NCBI GenBank assembly: GCA_020634455.1
Contig: JACKBQ010000001.1
Span: forward strand, 3,038,001-3,102,000
Reading direction: 5' to 3'
Length of the DNA stretch: 64,000 bases
Origin: Ardenticatenaceae bacterium
GTDB lineage: Bacteria; Chloroflexota; Anaerolineae; Promineifilales; Promineifilaceae
The position numbers and the translations under genes were made by a program. Shown in pieces: positions 9,513 to 16,208 of this stretch (positions are counted from its first letter, which is position 1; each line of letters starts with the position of its first letter). Below the pieces are notes generated by a model. The model ran no database searches and was not told the origin of the DNA. It was given only the letters and a program-made list of their open reading frames with translations.

Positions 9513-11389
9513 ATTCGAGCCTCCTCCAAAAGCGGGATAGGAGCATGCTCTCCGCCAATCGTTTCAGCCAGCGTAAGCGGTAATTCAGCCATATATGGCG
9601 GTTGGGGATCAAGCAGGATGGTTTCCAGCCGCTTCATTCCCCGGAATTGAGCAGCCACTTGAAGTGCGTCTTCTATACCTTCCCTGTTGACTGGCTTCTT
9701 CAGTTGGCCGCTCAAACTGGCTTTTAGCGGCACGTTGCCGCGGCCGTCAGTAAGGATAACTAGCCGGGTGTGCTGGATGATGGCCCGTCCATGCTGCTGT
9801 GCTTGCTGGATGGTCTGGTAAGCCATCTCTAAACCATGTGCCAACGGAGTTGCTCGTCCGGATTGTGATTCAAGCGTTTCAGCGATACGCGGTGTCAGCA
9901 AAGAACGCGCTGTCACCTTTTCCGCACGCAATTCTTCCTTGGCACGATTGCTTCCCACCTGAATGACGGTAATGGTGGCTCGCTTCATATACGCCCAACG
10001 CAAGTGGGGGATTAATGCTGGCTGCCAGTCACAATCTTGAAAACTGGTGTAATCCAAAAGAAGCAGTAGCATGATTTCCGGTGGTGGAATGCGACGATAA
10101 CGGCGCAAATCAGCAATAGAAAGAATGAAAGAGGTGGCCTGGGCAGGATTGTTTTTATGGCGAATTTTCTGGAATGTGGCAGCTTCCAAAATTGTGGGAA
10201 CCAATGCCAAATCTTGCATCGTGTTTGTAGACTGCACGCCAACGATGACGCCGCGTTCGGCCGTATGAGCTGTCCGACGGCGTAGGGGTATCTGGAGGGA
10301 AAATTGCTCCCTGTCGATAGCCGCTGTATCTTCTGGGTACGGGCTTACTGGTGGTAATGAAGAGGGTGGCATAATTTCTTCTTCATCAGGCAAAATCGGC
10401 TCTGAAGGTGTTGGTGGTGATGGTGTTTCGTAAGAAGCTGGATCGGGAGTCGAAACAGGCGGTTCCGGATCAGGTGTTTTTGGTGGTTCTGGGTGAGTCG
10501 GTTCTGGCTCTGGCTCGGGTTTTGGCGGCGGTATCGGCATGGTCAGGCCAATCAATTTGGCGGCTTCATCAATATGGCGTGGATAAATGGTTTTTTCACC
10601 AGCCAATCTGGCCATTGCGCGTCCTATGTGGGCCAGAGCCAGTTCGCGCCGTAAGCCAGGATGGTTTTGGCTTTCGATATGGGACACAATACGGTGTCCG
10701 GCTTCTGGCGATAACTCTGGCAGGCTATTAGCTTGCGTTAACGGCTCGTGCCAGGTGTCGAGCGATAATCCGTTTCCGATAAAATCAGGAAATTCTGCTT
10801 TATCGCTGTTCAGCCAGGAGAGAATAGTTTCTGGTTTGCGTTTTGATGGTGCTGATGAAGGTGCGAGGCGTAGGCTGAAGCGATCCAAAAGATGCGGTGA
10901 AACTTTGCCTACAGCGTCTGTTGGGCAAGCTGCCAGCCAGCAGATGTGGGGTGTCCAACGACTGTCCTGACCATGTCGCTGGAGATGTGCAACTGGCGAA
11001 TCCATAAGCGTGATACAGGTGCGGACGACGGGAAGAGAGAGAAGGCTGAGATCATGGATGACGACCAAAAGCCAGTCCTCGTTCTGTCGATTTTGAGTTA
11101 GCCAGCCCTCCTGCCAGACAACGGTTAAGCTAGAGAGTCTGGTGGAGTCGTTTGTCCCCGTAGGATCCGGCACATGCTGACCCCATAAATCACTGTCCTG
11201 TGCTGTGCCGGGCAAAGAGAGGGTATGAACACGTTCCCCAGTGGTAAGGTGGAGCATTTGACTGAGGTGAGAAACGGCCGTTTCTAAAACTAAAAAATCG
11301 GCGTCAAACAGCAGCACCCTCCGCAGCCCCGGTTCCAGGGCTGCGCAGGCTAATCCACGGGTCAGAGAATCAAGTGCCGATTTGTCCAT
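9509..11389 (-). CDS. vWA-domain protein with degenerate AAA-like N-terminus (BchD-like)
   Basis: 626 aa. Residues about 20-285 resemble the inactive AAA module of Mg-chelatase subunit D. Residues 286-352 are a Pro/Glu-rich linker. Residues about 438-600 are a von Willebrand A domain. The metal site (MIDAS) is unusual: LLDYTSF replaces the usual DxSxS, so the third position is Phe450, while Thr514 and Asp548 (LTDGRGN) remain. In vWA-MoxR conflict systems such proteins pair with the MoxR ATPase to pass on a remodelling signal. The gene lies 9 nt after the MoxR gene and overlaps the CHAT start by 4 nt. It is not a chlorophyll-synthesis gene by context, as no ChlH or other tetrapyrrole gene is present. 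Confidence 0.8.
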   Translation of the reverse strand: MDKSALDSLTRGLACAALEPGLRRVLLFDADFLVLETAVSHLSQMLHLTTGERVHTLSLPGTAQDSDLWGQHVPDPTGTNDSTRLSSLTVVWQEGWLTQNRQNEDWLLVVIHDLSLLSLPVVRTCITLMDSPVAHLQRHGQDSRWTPHICWLAACPTDAVGKVSPHLLDRFSLRLAPSSAPSKRKPETILSWLNSDKAEFPDFIGNGLSLDTWHEPLTQANSLPELSPEAGHRIVSHIESQNHPGLRRELALAHIGRAMARLAGEKTIYPRHIDEAAKLIGLTMPIPPPKPEPEPEPTHPEPPKTPDPEPPVSTPDPASYETPSPPTPSEPILPDEEEIMPPSSLPPVSPYPEDTAAIDREQFSLQIPLRRRTAHTAERGVIVGVQSTNTMQDLALVPTILEAATFQKIRHKNNPAQATSFILSIADLRRYRRIPPPEIMLLLLLDYTSFQDCDWQPALIPHLRWAYMKRATITVIQVGSNRAKEELRAEKVTARSLLTPRIAETLESQSGRATPLAHGLEMAYQTIQQAQQHGRAIIQHTRLVILTDGRGNVPLKASLSGQLKKPVNREGIEDALQVAAQFRGMKRLETILLDPQPPYMAELPLTLAETIGGEHAPIPLLEEARI

Positions 11390-11398
11390 CAGAGTTGG

Positions 11399-12376
11399 TT
11401 ATGGTTCCTTTTTGGACACATTTAAGGCGGGAGCCGCTTCAATGTCGAGTAACTCGGCCACCTCTTCGTTATTGGCGGGAAACCAATGTTCGCTTTGTTC
11501 CAAGCGACGGTGGGTCAAGACCAATGGTGCCACATCACGTAAATGTTCCGATTCGACTTTTACTGCACCTGAACGAGCAGCTTGAGCACGGGCGGCAAGA
11601 GCCAGAAAGAAGTCGGCCCGATGACCTACGGCCTTAAATTTTTCAGCCAGTTCAGCACATTTTTCCAAAATCGGTTTGGGAATGTCAACGCTTACCTGCT
11701 TTGCTTTTGCCTGATTTAGTTCAATCTTGGTTGTGTCATCAGCCTGATATCCATGGGTGAGAAAATCGTTTTTCCCCTCAGCCGCCAGGGCCATGTCAAA
11801 AGCAAGGACGGTTTGCAAAATATCAGCCCGGTGTTCGGGATGTGTAATAATGTGCGCCATGAGCCCAAATCGGTCTCGCAATTGAGGGCGTAAGTAACCT
11901 TCTTCCGGGTTCATTGTGCCAACTAGAGTGAAATGGGTTTCACTTGCCGGAATATTGATGCCCTGTCGCTGAACAGACAGGATGCCGGTAGCGGCCGTGT
12001 CCAGAATGATGTTAACAATGTGATCGTCAAGTAGATTGACTTCGTCAATGTAAAGGATTTTGCCGTTAGCATCTTGGAGCAGGCCACTCTGCGGCACTGG
12101 ATCGCCTTGCATTAAAGCATCAATCTTGTATCCACCCACGACACGATCCTCAGTGGCATTAATAGGCAACGTTACTGGCAAGTCATCATACATCATTTGG
12201 GCGAAAGCGCGGACTGTGGTGGATTTTCCGGTACCACGATGTCCGCTGACTAATACACCACCCAATTTTGCCCCGGCAATATAGGCAATTTCCAGGGCCA
12301 TTTTGAGGTTTTCCTGCCCCACAATTTTATTGTAGGGCAAGATTGGTATGCTGTTTTTCTGTTGCGTTGAGGTCAT
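11399..12376 (-). CDS. MoxR/Mg-chelatase-type AAA+ ATPase
   Basis: 325 aa, a BchI-like AAA+ ATPase. The P-loop is GHRGTGKST (about 44-52), Walker B is ILYIDEVNLL, and the sensor region follows in TLVGTMNPEEGYLRPQLRDR with its Arg finger. The start at 12376 overlaps the Trypco1 stop by 4 nt (ATGA). In the vWA-MoxR class of conflict systems this ATPase forms a hexamer with the vWA partner and acts as the NTP-dependent switch for the downstream proteases. Length and motifs are complete, so it should be active. The BchI likeness reflects shared ancestry and not pigment synthesis, judged from the neighbours. Confidence 0.85.
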   Translation of the reverse strand: MTSTQQKNSIPILPYNKIVGQENLKMALEIAYIAGAKLGGVLVSGHRGTGKSTTVRAFAQMMYDDLPVTLPINATEDRVVGGYKIDALMQGDPVPQSGLLQDANGKILYIDEVNLLDDHIVNIILDTAATGILSVQRQGINIPASETHFTLVGTMNPEEGYLRPQLRDRFGLMAHIITHPEHRADILQTVLAFDMALAAEGKNDFLTHGYQADDTTKIELNQAKAKQVSVDIPKPILEKCAELAEKFKAVGHRADFFLALAARAQAARSGAVKVESEHLRDVAPLVLTHRRLEQSEHWFPANNEEVAELLDIEAAPALNVSKKEP

Positions 12377-12723
12377 TTTTGTTTTTCCTCGTCTGTTTTC
12401 CAGGTCATTGTTACCTGTAGCTGGGCTTCAGTGCTGCTTTTGGCTATGAGCGCGCCCACTTCTGTATCAAGCTTGATAGAAAATTGTAGTTGAAATTCAT
12501 CTGGCTTGGCTGTTCCACCCATCTCTTTGATGCTGTTGACAACTCGGGTGGCACAATTTTTGGCTAGCTCCAACCCATCGCCGAAGAGGTCACGGGCTTT
12601 TTCCAAACCTTTGATGTCGCGTAAATTCTCATAAGGGCCCGGCTCCGGGGGTAGCTTGTCCACTTCGATAGCGATGGTGATTTCTTGTTCATTAATAATT
12701 TGGGTGTTTTCATAAACTGGCAT
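12373..12723 (-). CDS. Trypco1 domain protein, first gene of conflict operon
   Basis: 116 aa. It matches the trypsin-co-occurring domain 1 pattern: a small beta-rich protein with a conserved late segment (FSIKLDTEVGALIAK, then LQVTMTW). Such proteins are known only by their neighbourhood with trypsin-like and STAND proteins and may carry or present the substrate of the protease. An open frame extends up to 12783, but ATG at 12723 is chosen because TGGAG lies 7 nt upstream. It is the promoter-proximal gene of the five-gene leftward operon. A second, diverged copy is at 19612-19923. The biochemical role is not known. Confidence 0.75.
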   Translation of the reverse strand: MPVYENTQIINEQEITIAIEVDKLPPEPGPYENLRDIKGLEKARDLFGDGLELAKNCATRVVNSIKEMGGTAKPDEFQLQFSIKLDTEVGALIAKSSTEAQLQVTMTWKTDEEKQK

Positions 12724-13102
12724 AGTGTGTCTCCAAAATGTTTGCGGAGCGGAGGATCTTATGCAGCTAAAATCTAGCTCCAAGTAGAACCTGGCTCAAT
12801 TGAGACTCAAGCGTTTTCAATTTCCATGTATTTGGTCATCTAGACAGAGAAGATAGTAACTAGATGCATAAATGATCAATTGGCTTTTTATAACGGTCCG
12901 ACAGCTAAAAAATTACTCGGATAACTGGACACCAGTCATATTAAGAACCATATAATACTGTAAGGTATAGCGAGTATACAAGCAAAATATTTATCAGTTC
13001 TTCGGTTTTATAAGATGATGGTCGTGTTTGGACTTTCATACAAATGTTCGTTGAGGATTAATTTTGGGAACCACGCAAAAATATTTCTGATCATAATATT
13101 GC
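12724..13102. other. AT-rich spacer upstream of Trypco1 operon
   Basis: About 380 bp without a convincing gene. It should hold the leftward promoter of the Trypco1-MoxR-vWA-CHAT-trypsin operon, but no clear -35/-10 pair stood out. It lies between that operon and the stop of the recombinase gene, so it also holds the recombinase 3' end. No long repeat was seen. Confidence 0.5.
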
Positions 13103-14011
13103 CTAGAAAGGTATAAAATCGCTCACGGTCTTCTTTAAATCAATTTGTAATCCCAAATATCGTTGCGTAGTCGCAATACTTGCATGGCCCAGCAGCTTGC
13201 TAATCTGACCAATATCAATTCCCGCATCATAGCCAATCCGGGCATAGGTGCGCCGCAAATCATGCGGCCGCAGCTTCACCTTCCCCAACTCCTGACCATA
13301 GGCATCCACAATATCCAGAATCGCCTGCCCAGAGATGCTCTCTCCTAATTCGCCGCCTTTCGTCACCGAACGGGCAATGTAACCGATGCGTCCTACTAGC
13401 TCTGCCCACTCATCCAACAGGGATACCAGCTTGTCATGAATGGGGATCACCCGCCGCTTCTTGCCCTTACCGGTGATGCTCAGCACAGTGCGCTCCCCCT
13501 GCTGCTTGACATGTTCCCAGGTCAGGCCGGCCAACTCTTCCCGCCGCAGCCCGGCGCCTACTAACAAGCCCAGCACCACTCTATCCCGCTTGCCTTTTAT
13601 CGTCGTCTCGTCGGTCAGACCCGTTAGCAGCGACCGCACCTCCGCCAGGTTCAGCCAGGTATGTGCCTGCTCGCCTTTCATTGCCTGTACCTGGATACTC
13701 TCCTTCAGCGCTTCGGCCCGCCACAGCACTGCTTGCATTTCAGCCACATTCGCCGGTGTCGCCTGCGCTTTGGCCACCTGGCTTAGTTCGTCGGCCAGCA
13801 GCCCAACGGCCGCACGCAGAAACATCTTGCGACTGCTGGGCAAATCAGCGGCGTAGGTGGAAACGGCCGTTGCATCCAGCAAGTTCACTCCAGCAGCTCG
13901 CGCCAGCTTGATTTCCCGGCCATAGCGATAACGCGTCGTCTTTGCCAAATTCCGTTTGGCTAAAATCGCTTCGAAATTATCCGGTTGTTGCAGCGTCGTT
14001 AAGGTACTCAT
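13103..14011 (-). CDS. Tyrosine recombinase (XerC/D-like integrase)
   Basis: 302 aa. It has an N-terminal SAM-like DNA-binding part (about 10-85) and a C-terminal catalytic domain. The active-site set is visible: Arg in GAGLRREELAGL, Lys in GKGKKRRVIP, His-x-x-Arg in LRPHDLRRTYA, His in LLGHASIATTQ and Tyr in QRYLGL. It could integrate or excise DNA. It lies alone between the two conflict clusters, with about 150 bp on its upstream side before the dehydrogenase stop. Unlike the AT-rich cluster next to it, it is GC-rich and has a copy of the ACGGCCGT motif (near 13862), so it looks adapted to the host. No attachment site was recognised. Confidence 0.9.
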   Translation of the reverse strand: MSTLTTLQQPDNFEAILAKRNLAKTTRYRYGREIKLARAAGVNLLDATAVSTYAADLPSSRKMFLRAAVGLLADELSQVAKAQATPANVAEMQAVLWRAEALKESIQVQAMKGEQAHTWLNLAEVRSLLTGLTDETTIKGKRDRVVLGLLVGAGLRREELAGLTWEHVKQQGERTVLSITGKGKKRRVIPIHDKLVSLLDEWAELVGRIGYIARSVTKGGELGESISGQAILDIVDAYGQELGKVKLRPHDLRRTYARIGYDAGIDIGQISKLLGHASIATTQRYLGLQIDLKKTVSDFIPF

Positions 14012-14163
14012 TAGATCTCCGTTTTGCTTGTGATAATGCTAATATACACAAGTAAAATGATTGCAAAAAATATCGGCAAAGCAAATATAATGTTTTATTT
14101 TCCGACCCTCTTTATATTGTAGATTATGTTTTAGAAGATAAGTAAAAAGTCATAAAGTCTTTC

Positions 14164-15216
14164 TTAGGAAAACAGTTTCTGAAGCTGTTGCATTCGATTT
14201 TCAAAACTTAATGTGTTCAAGACTTCTGGATTTACTAATGAATTTTGGTCTATAGATTTCTTTACAACAGATATGATGTTTCTGCAAGCATACAACGAAT
14301 TATGATTTACTAGCCGATCAGTGAAAGCAATACTATGAGGTGAAAGGATCACATTATTAAGGTGACATAAAGGATGGCTTGGCATTAAAGGTTCATGCTC
14401 AAATACATCGAATGCCCCTCCAGCAATTAGATTTGATTCTAAAGCATTAACAAGATCAATTTCGTTAATAATTGGTCCTCTAGCTGTGTTTATCAAGAAA
14501 GCAGAATCCTTCATAAGAGCCAATTCTTTTTGTCCAATCATTCCTCTAGTCTCTTGATTTAGCGGGCAGTTGATTGTAACAATATCAGACTTTTTCAAAA
14601 GGGTTTTCAAATCAACAAGACGCACATTCAAGTGAGAAATAGTATTTTGTTCTACATATGGATCTGTAGCGAGAAACTGCTTAAATCCTAATGATTGTGA
14701 AAGCCGAAATAGTTCAGAACCAATATTACCTATCCCGATTGAGCCAAGAGTTTTATTTGAAATATCTTCTCCAAGTACATTTGCCTTCTCCAACCATTTA
14801 CCACTATGGGCTAGATAGTTCTTCTGAAGCACTTTTTGGTTCAGTGCAAATATAAATGCTAGAATCCCAATTGCTACTTGGTTCTTTACTACCTCGCGGG
14901 GAACGATGGTAAGCAATACATTAGCCTTAGTACACGCTGCTACATCTATCTTGTCATAACCGACACCCCATCGAGAAATGACACTTAGTCTTTTTATCTT
15001 GTTGAAAGAGGTTGGCATGTAATTAATATGATATGAGATAATTGCATCATATTGATCAATCTGCTCAGCTATTGCGACTGGTGGTGAATCAAAAAACTCA
15101 TATTTAATAAAGGAATATGAACCGAAAATCTCACTACATATAGGTTCAATTAAACCTGGCAATTCTTTCTGGAAATCAGCGGTTATTCCTATTTTTAAGT
15201 AATTTTTTGAACGCAT
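14164..15216 (-). CDS. D-isomer-specific 2-hydroxyacid dehydrogenase
   Basis: 350 aa. It reduces an alpha-keto acid to a D-hydroxy acid with NAD(H), or the reverse. The Rossmann motif is SIGIGNIGSEL with Asp in LATDPY (NAD preference). The catalytic Arg is in NTARGPIINE, Glu in FDVFEHEPL and His in LSPHSIAF. An upstream TTG at 15231 is possible, but ATG at 15216 has TTGGAA about 9 nt upstream and overlaps the PanB-like stop by 22 nt, implying coupling. The gene is AT-rich and has no host-type palindrome. Inferred role: reduction of the keto acid made by the PanB-like enzyme, in place of a ketopantoate reductase. Confidence 0.85.
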   Translation of the reverse strand: MRSKNYLKIGITADFQKELPGLIEPICSEIFGSYSFIKYEFFDSPPVAIAEQIDQYDAIISYHINYMPTSFNKIKRLSVISRWGVGYDKIDVAACTKANVLLTIVPREVVKNQVAIGILAFIFALNQKVLQKNYLAHSGKWLEKANVLGEDISNKTLGSIGIGNIGSELFRLSQSLGFKQFLATDPYVEQNTISHLNVRLVDLKTLLKKSDIVTINCPLNQETRGMIGQKELALMKDSAFLINTARGPIINEIDLVNALESNLIAGGAFDVFEHEPLMPSHPLCHLNNVILSPHSIAFTDRLVNHNSLYACRNIISVVKKSIDQNSLVNPEVLNTLSFENRMQQLQKLFS

Positions 15217-16175
15217 GAATCGTTTTTCCAAGGGTTAATCGATCGAATTTTTTCTATATCTTCAAAGCTTAATTTTTGTGGAGGGGATAGAGGGTAGTCT
15301 CCGAGAATAGTCAATCTGAGCAATTCTGTGAAATGTTGAGTAATTATTTGTCTCGAATACATTTCTGGATACTTTTCTATACCGTACTTAGCTGTTGGGG
15401 GGAAAAACCTTGCTTGAAATGGGGGCAAAAAAACAGAGTCCCATACATTTAGGCTTTGACCACCGAACGGTGATTTTCCACTAAATATACTGTAAACGGG
15501 AAGGCTGTTTTCACGATTGACACATAAAGATTGGTTCACAATTTCTGCTACACGTTCGATTACTAAAGAGCTGATACCACAATCTCGTAACTGTCTGGCC
15601 AGATTAAAAATATCTAAAACCTCTTCAAGAGATGACCCATATAATCTATTCTCACTCGTTTGTGGCGTGTATCCGATATGGGCCATAACTAATATCCCTT
15701 GTCGGCATAAATTCTCAACAATTGATAACGCTTTACTAGATGCAACCTCAATTTTGATAACATCTGCGCCAAACTTAATAAGCTGTTCAGCATTTTTCGT
15801 AGCGGTCAAGTTGTCACATGTTGAACCATCAGGCATGTCAGCAACGATAAAGGGTTTGGCCTCACCTACAAACAAATGCTCAACACTTGACTTAACTTCA
15901 TAAACTAACTCACACATCACTTTAAAAAAGAATGACTGTTCCGTTGGTGTGGATAGTTTGGTCGATCCATATCCAAGGTGCGTAGTTAGAAAAGAATCCC
16001 CTATCATGAAGCAATCAGGTGAGTAATAGATATCATCTTCTCTTAAAAGTCTGAAAGCATCACTAACTGCTTCCACCTCATAATGTGTATAAAGATTTAT
16101 TTTTAGCCCGATTAAACTTTCAGAGCTTCGCTTTTCATATTGTTTTTGAATTTGGGCTACAACTGTTGAGTCCAT
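15195..16175 (-). CDS. PanB-like ketopantoate hydroxymethyltransferase homologue
   Basis: 326 aa. PanB moves a hydroxymethyl group from methylene-tetrahydrofolate to 2-oxoisovalerate. The family pattern is clear though diverged: FMIGDSF (Asp60) and VADMPDGST (Asp113) for Mg, VIKIE (Lys141, Glu143), MAHIGYTPQ, and a candidate catalytic Glu207 in LVIERVAEI. It is longer than typical PanB (about 265-280 aa), mostly at the N- and C-termini, so the substrate may differ. The ATG at 16175 has GGAG about 8 nt upstream. It lies 33 nt after the trypsin-NACHT gene and overlaps the dehydrogenase. An isocitrate lyase/PEP-mutase relative is the main alternative. Confidence 0.7.
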   Translation of the reverse strand: MDSTVVAQIQKQYEKRSSESLIGLKINLYTHYEVEAVSDAFRLLREDDIYYSPDCFMIGDSFLTTHLGYGSTKLSTPTEQSFFFKVMCELVYEVKSSVEHLFVGEAKPFIVADMPDGSTCDNLTATKNAEQLIKFGADVIKIEVASSKALSIVENLCRQGILVMAHIGYTPQTSENRLYGSSLEEVLDIFNLARQLRDCGISSLVIERVAEIVNQSLCVNRENSLPVYSIFSGKSPFGGQSLNVWDSVFLPPFQARFFPPTAKYGIEKYPEMYSRQIITQHFTELLRLTILGDYPLSPPQKLSFEDIEKIRSINPWKNDSCVQKIT

Positions 16176-16208
16176 TCGGAATTCTCCATAAATTATAGGG
16201 CTATATTT

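Noticed and set aside
9509..12376. Mg-chelatase genes for chlorophyll synthesis
   Set aside because: BchI- and BchD-like features occur, but no ChlH or other pigment gene is here, and CHAT, trypsin and Trypco1 genes are fused into the same operon.
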